NCBI GenBank assembly: GCA_032871835.1
Contig: CM065300.1
Coordinates: 107,319,088 to 107,383,087, forward strand
Length of the DNA: 64,000 nucleotides
Reading direction: 5' to 3'
From: Dipteronia dyeriana
Lineage: Eukaryota; Streptophyta; Magnoliopsida; Sapindales; Sapindaceae
Below are positions 33,716-46,312 of this stretch, piece by piece. A model generated the notes under the pieces. It made no database searches, was not told the origin of the DNA, and saw only the letters and a list, made by a program, of their open reading frames with translations. The translations under genes and the position numbers were made by a program. Within the stretch, counting starts at the first letter, position 1. Each line of letters starts with the position of its first letter.

Positions 33716-35797
33716 TGAGGTCCCCATTACCTCACTTTTGTTCTTGTTTTCTAGTATATTTTTGTATTTAATGTGTTTATGAGCCTTGTGTAGGTACATG
33801 TTCCCTATGGAAGGTATTTTAAGCTTAATTGAAGTGTTTTGGAGGTTAAAGGGCAGAATTTGGAATAGCTTATGCAGACACCCTGCTTTGGAAGGTCATA
33901 TCTCTCCTCTCCAATCGAACTACGTCACCTATAACCACCTTTCGGAACGCTCCAGAGGTCCTCTTTCCAACGCGCTTTACAGATTGCGATTCCGAGGTTT
34001 GTAGAGAAAGTTATGACCATTTTCGTAATGGTGAGCAGAGGTGTTGTACGCAACCGTATGAGACCAATTTGCAAACTGCGTTTTGTACCGCGTAGAAGGG
34101 CGGTAACCTCCAAAAAGTGATGTGCGGTTCGCGGTGTTGATGCGTATAGCACATCGTACTGCATATCTTGACAGAAATGCATTTTTCAGCCATTTTTAAA
34201 AGGGTATTCTTGTCTTTTCAACCAAAAGTCTTGCCCTAACCTCCCACACTATAAATACCCACTTTTCTCCTCATTCTTGAGACCTCTCTTCCCCTCTTTT
34301 CCCCTCTCACACCTCTTCTCTTCTCTTCTCTCTTCCATTTTCTTCATCTTCTTTCATCTCTTTCTCCCATTGATGTTTTTCCTCCATGGAAGCTCACCAT
34401 ACACCTCCACCTCACCACTATACATTTCCTCCATCCATCTTAGAGTAGATTACAAAGGAATTAGAAGCCAAAACCGAGCTAGGAAGGCTAGGAGCATCTT
34501 TGTAGGACTTGTCTTAAAGGTTTTGCTCTTATTTACTCATTTCTTTGTATTTCTTGTATTCTTTGATGTATTCCACCAATTTGGGGATATTGTAAACCTA
34601 CACTTGTGTAATAAATGTATTGATTTTTCTTAAATTTATTTGGGTTTTGTTTTGCTCTTTGATATATGTGTTTTTATGCTCTTAATATGATATGTATGTG
34701 TATGAATTGTTAGAAATCAATATGTGTCCATGATTGGGTTTAGGAGTAGTTGTAATTTAGAGTAGAAATTAGACACCCATGATTGTTGATTGATTGATGG
34801 ATGACTTGAAATTCCATGTATTAAGTAATTTGACTAATATGGATTTTAGCCCCAAAGAGTAGAAAAGGTTTCAGTTTAGGCTTTTAGTTGCTAAATTGAC
34901 CTTGGTTCATATCCTTGTTCTTAATGGGTCTTTGTATTAAGACACGATTATCCATCCATGTGACAGGATTGGGTGATGAATTTATTATGGGAAAATTGCC
35001 TAATCAAGAGGATGAACCTTTAACCTAAGTTGAATGTTCTTAATCATATAACAATCACATTGTTGCATATAGTTGTTAGATAAACTTGTTTCCCATGTTT
35101 AGCCATCCTAGGGAGTTGACTAAACCGAATCCTTGACATAGAAGTAAAGACCACCGACATTTTTCTTGTGCTTGTGTTGTTATACAGATGTTTTGAGTGC
35201 TTAAAGCCTTTGCTTAATTGATCACTTTTTAATTGATCCATGGTTAGATGATATGTACCGAGAGGAGACACATTTGACAATGCTTAGATAAACATTCACT
35301 ATGCCTGACTAGAAAGTGCTAGAACCACTAGGCTAGCGTATAGGGTTCGATTTGTATTCCACGTGCTTAATGGGTTCATATATATTGTCCGGATTGCTCG
35401 AGAGAGATTTCGGGTATATATAGATACTATCTCTAAGACATCGAGAGAGATTAGAGATTAATTAAGGGGATACGAGCCTATGTATACTTGCACATTTGAG
35501 GATTAGATGAGTCTAGAACGTAATTTGGAGGATTGTCACGGTTGAGTTGTTTCTCTAATGTAACCACATTTCATGCATATCTCTTTTCCATCTATCATTG
35601 TATATATCATTTATATAAGTTATTTAGTTATATTCTTATTCACTTTTATGCACATGCAACACACGAGTCCGCTTGCAGTGTTGTAATAATAGCTAGAACT
35701 AGAGACGATCGGTGAATCCCACCTCTTTGTGGAACGATCCCTTGCTTGTCGTTGTGCTAGTCTTTGTGACTTGCGCCCTTGCGAGGCCGAACTTAAA
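33716..35797 (+). mobile_element. Gypsy-LTR-like segment inside the outer element
   Basis: Has LTR anatomy. A GC-richer stretch (33890-34160) is followed by a clear TATA box ('ctataaata' at 34249-34257), a pyrimidine-rich start region, 'aataaa' near 34609 and a terminus with 'gtggaacgatcccttgcttg' (35731-35750). That terminus is the pattern seen in gypsy LTR ends at 54079-54100 and, more loosely, 40840. Boundaries and any target duplication are unclear. It may be an inserted solo LTR or a captured segment. A 118-residue open frame at 34277 is low-complexity and not credible. Confidence 0.45.
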
Positions 35798-38407
35798 TGT
35801 TCATATTTGTGCTAATTCCATATCAAAATGATGTTTACTTGTAATGATTTAGTTGTTTAGATTCATGATGATTCAAGCTTCAAAGAAGAATGAACAACAA
35901 GTCAAACAAGTTGAAATTCTTCAAAGAGAAAGGATGCAATATGGTTCTACAAAGGTATACTAAGATCTTATCATTCTCTTACAAGGCTTAGGCACACACA
36001 CACACAATTCATACATTTGTGTCCCTGCATCATTATGCACCATTATAAGCACACACATACAATTCATTCATATGTATCCCTGCATCATTGTGCACCTTGT
36101 ATAACACATTCACACACTTGAAGATGAATGCTCATGCATTGGTATGGAAATAACATGTGTTTTGGAAAATGCATGATTGGAGACTATCTCTATGTAGTTT
36201 GCATTCTAGTGTGAATTGTGTTTGTTTGTATATATGTTTGTATAACATGGGTATTGAACTTGATTTTAGTCTTAAAACATTCTTGATTGAGTTCCGGTCA
36301 TTTTGGTTACTCATACTATTGATTTCAAGTTCTAAGTCAAAATATACTACACTTTCAACTCATGTTGCACACATTGTCTTCGTCTTCGTATATTGAGTCA
36401 AATTATTATTTTCTGGGTTGAGTATCTTATATTTCCATGTTTGTGAGAGAGTTACGGTTTGTAGTCTGTAAATGGATTCAAATTCCAAATTCGAAGGCAG
36501 GAGAACAGTCGAATAACGCGTGAGGAGTGCAAGGGAGTTGCACCATGGCAAAGGGCCATGCATTGGTGCAAGCACGAGATGGCGTGTGGCCATCTCGGCT
36601 GCAACTCCTTGCTGCCCCTCGACACCCACGTGCCATCTTGGGGAAGTAATAACAAAGGAGGGCATTTTTGGTATTTTTCTTTATTCTTTCCCTCTTCTTT
36701 ATATTCTCCTTCCCTCCCACATTTCATTCTAAGAACAAATTTTAAATTGAGTGGAAAAGTTTTCTTTCTACATTTTCTCACCTTCCAAACACCATAAATT
36801 CTTCATTTGAACTCCGATTTGAGTGATTCAAAGTTGAGAGTGTTTGCCTATTCATCCTCCATCTTTTCTCTGAAGGTTTGAGTGAGTTTTATTGCTGTTT
36901 TTGGAGTCTAAATGCACAAAAATGGGACTGCACCTAAATCAACTAAGGTATTGATTTTCTCTCAAAGTTTTCTCTTAAAACTTGGTCAATTACCTTGGGT
37001 TTTCTTATTCAACATATATATGTGATTTGTGAGTGTTTTAATTTGAATTTTGAACTCTTTTAAAGATAGGTTGAGTTTCAATTGAAATCTTACATGTTGA
37101 GTTAGGTTTTTATTTTGCCTTTGTTTTCACATGTTTGGGATTGTATTGTGCTAGCTTTAATTCTAGGACTATTTGATGATCTTTGGTTGATTGATTTTGG
37201 AAAAAATAGTTCCTAACATGTATTAGGCACTCTTGGCCGAATTCTCACATTAATACATGTGCTTATCTTCTTTTGAGCTATTCAAGTGTTTTGTTGAATC
37301 TATGTATAGGAATATACTCTAGAACTTTAACTTTAATCTAAATGACTTTGTCATATGATTTTAGCATGTTTGTGGTTTATGTGATTTTAAATTGATTATG
37401 TGTTAGTTTAACATATCATGTGATTCAAATTTTAGATCTATACATGTATCTAGGTTGTAATTAATGTCAAACATATCTTACATGATCTAGATGATTTGAA
37501 CATGCATGATTGACTAGGCTACATTTGTTTTGTGCATTCATGCTCATATCTAGTAGTTTTCATAGGATGTGTTGATCATAACATTCTATGTTGCGTGCTT
37601 ATTTGCGTTTTGGATTCATGATCACCTAGATGCCTTGTAAGAAGGAAGTCTTGACAATAGGTGTGAGACCTATGTTGTTGAGCAAGTAAGTCTTGGCAAG
37701 AGGTGTGAGACCTTGGATTATCAAGAAAGGAAGTCTTGGCTAGAGTCAAGAGGACTCGGATAGTCAAGCAAGAAGTCTAGCCTAGGGTCATGAGGATCCG
37801 AAAAGGGTGAGCGAAGAAGTCTTGACTAGAGTCGGGAGGACTCGGATAGTTGAGCAAGAAGTCTTGCCTTGGGTCGTGAGGATTCGGTAAGGTAAGCAAG
37901 GAAGTCTTGACAAGAGATGTGAGGCCTCTTATTGTTGAGCATGAGGGCGACATCTTCATGAGTAGGATAGGAGGGTAGTTTCTAGGTGAAAGGATCACTT
38001 GAGAGATTGTACTTGTCTTATCTACTAGTGGATTTTGTTTGCCGGTGATTGCCAACCCGTGGATGTTTCCTCTTCGAAGGTTTACCACGTTATATCTTGT
38101 GTCAACTTTTCTCTATCCCTATCTCTCTTGTATTTGTATTTGTTATTTGAATACTAAGGATAGAACTCTTTATGTAAGTTGACTTCCTTTCTATGATATA
38201 GATTGTGTATGTGTTACCAATACTTGTTTGTATCAATCTTTACTTGTTTATATACTGATTAAGTGTCTTTAATTTATATATATATTGTGATACAAGTAAT
38301 CTAGAGGGACAAACTTTTGTTTGTTTCTAGGGGAGTCGAAAAAGGTGTCTAACCTATTCACCCCCCCCTAGGTTAGCCTTGAGTATTTAACCGTATTTGT
38401 ATTTTCA
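35798..38407 (+). mobile_element. 3' LTR of the outer element
   Basis: Aligns with the 5' LTR from 'aattccatatcaaaatgatg' to 'gtattttCA'. The first 20 bases are altered by small deletions ('TGTTCATATTTGTGC'), so the start is approximate. It contains the hairpin region (36536-36640), the 43-base repeats (37640-37950) and a C8 tract (38361-38368). GATAT follows. Confidence 0.88.
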
Positions 38408-38412
38408 GATAT
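38408..38412 (+). repeat. Target-site duplication GATAT, right copy
   Basis: Matches 16480-16484. Element X's LTR resumes immediately after. Confidence 0.88.
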
Positions 38413-40113
38413 GAAATGTATGGATTAGATACACTTCATGAAGATGCAAACATGGACAACAAAGTTAACAAATCAAGATTGTTTAGATCTTATACATGAA
38501 GAAAAACATAGAGCAGGCCAATTTCTAAAAACACACTTTAAGCCTAGATTTTATTTATGTTACTAAAGTTTGAAATAAACATGATCCTGAAGTACATATC
38601 CAAGACTTTAGAATAAAAACATGCTAGAAACACAAGATATGATCAATGAATATTCTAGCAATTATTCAGAGCATGTATTTGTAAATAAATCAATTAAAAC
38701 ATAATTAGCTCTAAATATGAAATCAAATGTGCTAATTCTAGATATATTCAACAAGTGATTTTTAGCGTATGATAAGACTATTAATCATGAAAGTAAAATC
38801 AATCAAAGAACAAATAACCCTAGATAAAAAGCTAGCACAATACAACTCACAATCATGGGAAAACATAGGTTTTAACAAGACCTAACCCACATTCAAGTTT
38901 CTAATTAAGCACAACTAGCTTCTAATTGAATCTCTATCACTCATCAACATATGTTTAAGTCACAGACACAAAGTAGGAAGGAGGCCCAAGGTAATTGATC
39001 ATTTAAAAGTGCAAATCACAAATGATAATCAACTAACTTATTAATTTGTGTACAGTCAAGAAACTGGTGTAGAACCACCAAAATACTTGATCAAAAGACT
39101 TCAAGGTTGCTTGTAGATGAGAGAGGACCTCAAGATTAAACCTTTCCGACTTGAATCACTCAAATTTGAAAAGAAATGAGAGAGATATGGTGATTCAAAT
39201 TTGAGAGAAAAATCTGGAAATTTTCTGCACTCAATCTTCTTCAAAAACGAAAATGAAAGTGAAAGAGGTATTTATAGGAAATCAAAAGAGAAATGTTGAA
39301 AGTCCAAGTTACCCCAATCCACCTCCCATCCTTGAGATGGCATGTGGGCATCTCAGAGGAAGAAAGAGGTCCTTCCCGAGATGGGCATGCGCCATCTCGG
39401 AGAGGAGTGACTTGGTGGCCTTCGGCTACTAGCTTTCTCCCTCGCGCACCTTTGAGTTCGTCGATCGTTCTCCGACCTCCAAACTTTTAATTCGAATTAA
39501 TTTATAGATTAAAAACTGACTCTCTCACACACATAGAAGTCTTTGAAAATTTGACCAGAAATTATGAATTCGACTCGATACATGAAGACGAAGAAAATGT
39601 ATGCAACGTGACTGAAAAGTTTCATAACTCTTGACTCGAAACTCAAAATCAAATGAATGAGTAACTAAATGACCAAAACTCAATAAAGAATAATGTAATA
39701 CCAAATTCATGTCCAATTTCCATGTTACAAAAACATAAAAACACATAACATACAAGAATGCTATCACTTGGACAAAGTCCACAAACATGCAATCTACACA
39801 ACTAGTAAATTTAGCACTAACACATGAGCATTCAATATTAAGTGTGTGAATGATTTATACAAAATGAGCACAATGATGCAGGGACACATGTGGATGAATT
39901 GTGCATGTGTGCCTTAAAGCCTTGCAAGAGGATAGAGGTCTTAAAATACCTTTGTAGGTAATAACGCTATCTCCTCTTAAAGGTTGCACTTTGCTTGAAT
40001 AGTTGTCCAACTTCCTTGAAGCTTGATAAACCATGAATCCTAGACAACTAAACAATACATAGTAAATATCGTTTTGATGTAGAATAATACCAACATAACT
40101 CAAAATCATAATA
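38413..40113 (-). mobile_element. LTR of element X, outer part (5' end of the LTR)
   Basis: The minus strand starts at 40113 with a decayed 'TATTATGATTTTGAG' (compare TGTTAGGTTTTGAG) and follows the outer LTR: 'ggtattattctacatc', the hairpin CCGAGATGG/CCATCTCGG (39379-39403) and a TATA box 'cctataaatacc' (39267-39278). It reaches the nested insertion at 38412 and continues at 16484. Confidence 0.82.
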
Positions 40114-40948
40114 GCTTTGTAATGAACTCTTTATTATATATTAATCTATCAAATATGTTTCGTTCATTGTTTTAATTCTATTTTAAAGATGATTTGGTTA
40201 AGATTGTACATCCCTCTCTTTGCTAAATTATTTGAGAAACTATTGGAGTGGTGATTGGGTATACATCAACTTAATCTCCTCTAGCTCAATTCAATGAAAG
40301 GGTTAAGAAAAAGTTCATCCTCAAGTGAAACCTAGGTTTAATAATCTTAATTCTTATCTAATCTTAAAGGGTAATCAATTCTATACATCTAGGTTGATTG
40401 CTTGTGAAAGAATAAGCATCAATTCCAGACATATAGATTAGAGATGTTATAAAAAGATTTGCCCCTAATTTAATGGATGTACATTCATGAACAATCAATT
40501 GTGGGTGGCCAATAATATACGTCTAGATTGGAGACCCATGAGAGATATACAACCAACACTATACATCTAGGTTGGTTACATTACTTTAATGTTCATTAAT
40601 GATTGAGTTCATCTTTCCCCATTATTTACCTATTGAATCCATCAACTCCCTTGTCCACATATCATATATTCACACACCTATCATTTCTTAGTTACATTTT
40701 AGTTTATTTAGATTTAGTTTGCATTTATTTTATCTCAAATCAGCAACCGTATCATTTTACTCTTATCGTATTTTAGTTTTATTTCCTTTTAATCACTAGA
40801 TTTTCAATTTAATTATAGCCTATGTCAATCTCTATGGATGATACCCTAGCTTACAATATTTACTTGTTTCATACATTATAGGTGCATAGTTGAGGTTTAT
40901 AAATTTTGTTTAACAATCGTTTTCTAATGATAAAATCTCGCTTAAACA
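40114..40948 (+). mobile_element. Athila 5' LTR, truncated at its left
   Basis: Matches 47058-47820 from 'gctttgtaatgaactc' onward, including repeated 'tatacatctaggttg' motifs and the 'gcatagttgaggtttataaa' end. It ends CA at 40947-40948. Its upstream part is missing at the junction with element X. Confidence 0.85.
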
Positions 40949-40951
40949 AAA

Positions 40952-40970
40952 TGGCATCGCTGCTAGGGAT
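40952..40970 (+). promoter_or_regulatory. Athila primer-binding site (tRNA-Asp type)
   Basis: 'tggcatcgctgctagggat' lies three bases after the LTR end and resembles the 'tggcgccgttgccggggat' site of Athila elements with a few substitutions. Confidence 0.8.
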
Positions 40971-41125
40971 CAGCGTATGTAGTTGTGATTAGATTTTTAC
41001 TTTAGTTAGTTGTTTTAGTTTCTAGTTTTCTTTTATCTATTGTTTCTTTCATTTTCATTAGTGCATAGATTTCTCTCGTTACTTTTTACTTCTTTTGGTG
41101 TTTGAGTTTCTTGTGTACAGGACCC

Positions 41126-41740
41126 ATGGATTACTATTAGCAAGATTCGAGGCCAGATTATGAGGTGAATGATTATTCATACAATCAAGAGTGGGGGAAT
41201 GGACCGGATATCAACGAAACAATTACGGGATCAGAGCCATCTAATTGGAAAACATGGTGAAGAACTTTGTGGAATTCAACTATCGAATTAGTGAAGAGCT
41301 TTTGGCATCTAGTAAAGGCATCAAACAGACATGGAAAGCACCACAACAACCACATGAAGAGTGTTTTCACTACCAAAAGTATGGCAATGCCGAACAGATA
41401 GATATTAATTATCTGGAATAACAAATTAGAAGTTTTGCATAACTAACCGAACAAACATCACGAGAATTTTGGGAGTAGGAGAGAAGAACACAAGGGAAGT
41501 TGGACAAGTATATCATGAAGAATGAAAGGAAAGTGAATGAGATAGATGCCTCCATTAGAAGGATTGAAGGATATATAGAGTAATCTACAAAGATTATGAA
41601 AGAAAAATAAAAGGACAAGTTTCGAAGCCAACCCGAACAATCTTAGAAACGGACGTAAATTGGGTGATGGAAACAAGGAAAGCATAGTTTAAGAAAGAAA
41701 AAGGTACACAATAAGAAGACAAGGGTAAAAATAGGGTAAG
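41126..41740 (+). pseudogene. Athila gag remnant
   Basis: Degenerate frames between the leader and the protease include 'FHYQKYGNAEQ'-like and 'SREFWE' pieces and the Lys-rich 'KYIMKNERKVNEIDASIRRI'. These match the late part of Athila gag in character only. Many stops. Confidence rests mainly on position. Confidence 0.45.
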
Positions 41741-41837
41741 TAATAGAATGAAAGATGATGTGATTTAACCGGAACTAGGACCAACACTTCACATATCACC
41801 TAATCCGTACATACCACTTGTACCTTTTCTCGGGAGA

Positions 41838-42272
41838 TTGAAGAATTTCAAGATGGAGAAATCTTTTCAAGACATCTATGACACTCTATCCCAATTGAAT
41901 GCTTATTTGCCTTTGTTAGACGTTATTCAAAGAATGTCGGCTTATGAAAAATTCTTCAAAGAACTAAGCAAGGACAAAGAGAGGTTTAGGCTTAAGCAAC
42001 ATGAACGGTTGAGTAAAAACATTAGTACAGTAATTCAGAAGACTCTACCTCAGAAAACGAAGGATCCAGGGAGTTTCATAATCAATATCACTATAAGGAG
42101 AATTAAACATGAGAGAGCAATTCTAGATTCTAGGGTAAGTATTAATCTCTTGCCATTTTCTGTCAACCATAAGATGGGACTCATAGATCTTAAGCCTACT
42201 TCAATGTCACTTGTGCTGGTAGATTCTTACTCAAGAAGTTCGAAGGGTACAGTGGAAGATGTCTTGATTTGA
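41838..42272 (+). pseudogene. Athila protease region
   Basis: A 144-residue frame contains 'SQLNAYLPLLDVIQRMSAYEKFFKEL', the characteristic Athila segment before the protease. It then has 'ERAILDSRVSINLLPFSVNHK' and 'IDLKPTSMSLVLVDSYSR'. In the family the active site reads D-L-G-A-S; here it is D-S-R (GAT at 42126), so the catalytic glycine is lost. After 42272 the sequence soon jumps to RNase H. Confidence 0.85.
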
Positions 42273-42364
42273 GAAACTAATAATCCTGACGGATTATGTA
42301 GTTATTGACATGGAGGAGGAAATAAATGAAATAGGAGAAGTTCAGGTAGTATATAGTTGGTTCA

Positions 42365-42540
42365 AAGGTGATAGTGTATTCAGATCATGCAACTCTTAGA
42401 TATTTGTTAAAAAATAAGGATGCTAAACTCAGGTTTATTAGATGGGTCAAGCTGCTACAGGAATTTGATATGGAGATCAAAGAAAAAAAGGGGTGTAAGA
42501 ATGTGGTTGCATGCCACCTTAGCAGTTTGGTTCTTTAAGG
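42365..42540 (+). pseudogene. Athila RNase H fragment
   Basis: Reads '[20 protein letters not shown]', then '[20 protein letters not shown]' and '[10 protein letters not shown]', the end of the gypsy RNase H domain. The whole reverse transcriptase and the start of RNase H, which should precede it, are missing, so 42273-42365 spans an internal deletion. Confidence 0.8.
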
Positions 42541-42759
42541 TACGTTAGGAGAAGAAGAGATTCCATTAAGAGGGAATTTTTTGGATGAGCAACTGTGGGT
42601 AGTACACAGTGAGAAGCCTTGGTACGCCAATCTGGTCAACTACTTGTCTCATGGAGATTTCCCACTAGAGTTAGATTCACAAGGAATGAGACGGTTTATA
42701 GCAAAGGCTAGGCAGTTCTTTCGGGATGAGCCGTATTTGTTGAAACAGGGTCCTGACTA

Positions 42760-43539
42760 GGTGATTTAGAGGTGTACAAGAGTCTAAGCAAAGGGACATC
42801 TTTAGATTTTGCCATGAATTGCAATGTGGCAAGCACTATAGTGGAAGAAAAACTGCCTTAAAAGTGCTTCAATCAGGATTCTTTTGGGAATCACTTTTCA
42901 GGGATGCCTATCAATTTTGTGCAACATGTGATAGATGCAAGCACATAAGATTAGGAAGTGAAATGAAACGCCTCAGATAAGGATATTTGTAATGGAAATA
43001 TTTGATACATGGGGCTTGACTTTATAGGGCCATTTCCACTATCAAAAGGAAACAACTATATCTTAATAGGGGTTTATTATTTATCAAAGTGGATGGAAGT
43101 AGTTGCAACAAGGATAAATGACAGTCATGTGGTGGTTAAGTTCATTAAAGAGAATATTTTATCTCGGTTTAGGACTCCACGAGTTATGATTAGTGACAGA
43201 GGCAACCATTTTTGTAATAGAATTTTTGGCAACCGAATAAAGAAATATGGAGTCCGACACAAGGTAGCCACACCATACCACCCACAAACTTCAGGTCAAG
43301 TCGAAGTCAGCAACTTGCATATCAAGCAAATTCTGGAAAAAACAGTCAACTCCTATAGAAAAGATTGGGCGACAAAATTGAATGATGCACTTTGGGCATA
43401 TAGGACAACATACAAAACTTCCATCAGAATGGGTCCATATAGATTTGTATTTGGGAAGACCTACCATCTTCCCGTGGAACTGAAATACCATGCTTGGTGG
43501 GCTATCAAGAAGTTGAATTGGGAATATGACAAGGAATGA
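42760..43539 (+). pseudogene. Athila integrase
   Basis: The degenerate zinc finger at 42810-42950 keeps its His and Cys pattern ('FCHELQCGKHYSG', 'FCATCDRCK'). The core is one open frame (43009-43539, 176 residues) with the catalytic triad: D in '[11 protein letters not shown]', D in '[12 protein letters not shown]' and E in '[12 protein letters not shown]'. '[18 protein letters not shown]' and '[20 protein letters not shown]' follow. It is the best-preserved coding part of this element. Confidence 0.9.
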
Positions 43540-46312
43540 GAAGAGATGAGTCTTTAGTTGAACGAATTGGAAGAATTCGGTTTGCAAGCTTATGAGAACA
43601 CAAGAATTTACAAGGAGAGGACCAAGATCATCCATGAAAGAAACTTGGTTAGGAAGAGTTTCATCTGGGAATGCTTGTACCACTTCATGTCTCTCGGTTA
43701 AGACTCTTCCTAGAAAAACAAAGATCACAATGGTCGGGGCCATATCGAGTAATTGATTATCTGCCTAATGGAGTGGTGGAAATCTAGAGCTTCAAAGATG
43801 ATAGGAAGTTTAATATAAACATGCATCGATTGAAACCATACAGAGGGGTTGAGGATGTTTTAGAGGGAGTTGGATCTTTAACCATAAGTGATGCTTGAAC
43901 CATTCTACAACGTCTTGCCAATATGATAATGTGATTGATATTGTTGGATGTTTTGGATATTATTCGTTTGAGAGTATATTTGAGTTGAGATATGTGTTGT
44001 GATTGTTAACCTTTGTGACTGATTATTGTACTTCAAGGTTAGGTTCTTTATCTCTTGGATTCGACACACCGACCACTTACAAGTCTTGGAGGGACAAGCA
44101 AGCCAATATTCCTAATAAAAAGGGTGGGAACCTACTCAAAGGTTTAAACATTGAAGCATTCACATTGGTTTAATCTTTCTATCTAAAACCTTTGCACTTT
44201 ATCGCTATATATCTCTTGTTTATGCAAATATTAATGTTAATGGCTGTGAATATCATTGAATATAATTTTTTGGATGTTTATGTGAACAGTGGTGAACGAA
44301 AACTCTTTTGAATAATGATACAATTTTGGTTTCCCCAAATTTGAATTCAATGATTATTTCAATTTTGATTGGATGAGCTGAAGACTCTTGAGGATATGCA
44401 AATGATTAAGAGGATTTTCTTTTGATATAGCTCAATATGGTTTGGGGGTAGTTTTAGAATCATGCATATACAATGTATAGATTTTGAGCATATTGTAAAA
44501 AAATGGTTTGGGAGTTTTTTCACCTCCATGCCAATAATTTGGAATAATAATGCTTATTGTGGTTGGCATTTCCTATTTTGATGCATGTGCTTCATTGAGA
44601 TATTGTATCGAATTGCCTTTTTAATGATGAGCTTATTTTGATTTTTTTTTTTTTGGGCAATGATTTTGCATTATTAATGCCTTAGTTGTTTGTTTTGTGT
44701 CTTGTTAGGTGTGTGCTGTTAGGCCGGCCTCTCTTGTTTCCAACATTGGGGATAATGTTGGCTTTTTGTTTGGGGGTGTAGACGCCTTTGTGAGTCATCT
44801 TTTTTTTTTTGCATCTTGAGTCATTTTTCAAATCAAATGTTTCAAAATTTTCTGTTTTGCAAAAGTTTCTGATCTTAATTAGCTTGGTGAGATACATTGA
44901 GCATAGTGTTTGTGGCAAATTTGTGCATGCTTAGTGAGCTTGTTCATAGCTTCTTGTCACTGTAACGGTTTCACTTGCACATCATGTGTTAGTCCCATCT
45001 TTTCTGTCTAAGTTGAGGGGACTCGGTGCCCAAGCGCATTGTTCTAATAGTATAGGCTCCCCTTGTATGTTCACAAACACAAGCCAAATGCCTATACATT
45101 AGAGGGAAATATTTTTCAAATCTCAAACACCATACAAACACCATGCATGGTCTCATTACATCAGGAACCATCATTTGTCATAGAACAAGCATCATATAGT
45201 TGACTGTTTTTTTGAAACTTGTAATCCCTTGATAGATGGATCCTTTGAAGTGATTTTAGGAAATGTGTGTTTTAGCCACTCGAAATGCCATAAACACTTC
45301 CCATTCCCGTTATGTGTGTGCTCCCACATTATCCATTACCAAAACAACCTAAACACTAAGCCAACACTCACTTAATCAATCTTGTTGAGGCTATTAAATG
45401 TAAAATGTTCTTAAATTCGATAAATGGTGTGTATTGTAAAAAGGCAAGAAAAGAATGAAAAGAAAAAAAGAAAAGAAAATAAAATAAGCAAAAGAACAGA
45501 AAAAAGGAAAAAGGAAAATATATAGAAGTGCTTCCATTACTCTACTTAAATAGTGAATGCTACTCAAAAATGTAACAAGGGTAGCTGGATATTGCACTTG
45601 AGATTGAATTTTATGCTTGGACGCTATAATGTATGTTAAAATAGTGTTGCATGAGGAATCAATTGCTTATGTGTATAATGTAATGCCTTGACTTGGTTGA
45701 TTAGTGTTTTAAGCCTAATTTCCTATTCTTTCTATTCACCAAACACCATGACCCCATTACAACCTAATGATTAAGACCTATTTGATCTTAGGGGATATCT
45801 AGATTAGAAATACTAGTCGATGAATACTGTTTCCACGTTCACAATATTTGATTATTTCATGAGACTTATTCACTTAAAAAGCTTTTATTTTATATTAAAT
45901 GTATACAGCTAATTCGATTCCATTACATATCTTCATTTTGTATACATATTACATGAGTGTGAACCTAGGTTCTGAGAGGAAAAAGAAGAGAGATCACAAG
46001 TGAGAACCTATAATTAAAGCGAATTATGCTCGAGGTGTGAGGGTGAGTAGTTTCCAAGGTGAGGGTGCTTGAACTGTTGGATTCATGTTGTACAAGTTTC
46101 CCCATTGGTGCCTTGGAGTTATTTAGATCATTTTGCATTAGCTTATTTCTTACTCCCACTCTTTATTGTTTATCTCTCAATTAGTGGTGTTTCAGCAAAT
46201 TTGTTGGGTCTAGAAAATTTTTAGATTGAGTCATGTTTTTGTCCTTGTCTTGTTGGTTTTATTTTAAGGTTTGCTCAAGGACGAGCAAAGGTTTGGTTTG
46301 GGAGTATTTTAT
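43540..46312 (+). other. Athila pol tail, 3' non-coding region and polypurine tract
   Basis: 43540-43900 holds a degenerate integrase tail ('MHRLKPYRG'). From there to the LTR I see no coding potential. The motif 'gtttgggggt' or a close variant recurs at about 44431, 44504, 44758 and 46290. 45430-45520 is almost purely A/G. The last motif, 'gcaaaggtttggtttgggag' (46285-46304), precedes the LTR and is the likely polypurine tract. Confidence 0.7.

Larger units (their letters stand above)
16485..38407 (+). mobile_element. Gag-only (TR-GAG-like) retrotransposon, the 'outer' element
   Basis: Two 2.6-kb LTRs (16485-18896 plus 29028-29242; 35798-38407) enclose an internal region. It has an initiator-Met primer site, a copia-type gag-like ORF with zinc knuckles, a conserved non-coding module, a plant-transposon-like ORF and a gypsy-LTR-like segment. 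I see no protease, integrase, reverse transcriptase or RNase H in its own internal region; the pol at 23520-26600 belongs to the nested copia element. The outer ends are flanked by GATAT. Non-autonomous elements of this general kind are called TR-GAG elements. The first bases of its 3' LTR are poorly preserved. Confidence 0.85.

Noticed and set aside
34277..34633. 118-residue open frame rich in Phe, Leu and Ser
   Set aside because: Lies over the start region of an LTR-like segment and reflects a pyrimidine-rich tract, not a protein.
43291..43743. 150-residue minus-strand open frame
   Set aside because: Mirror of the Athila integrase reading frame with no recognisable domain.
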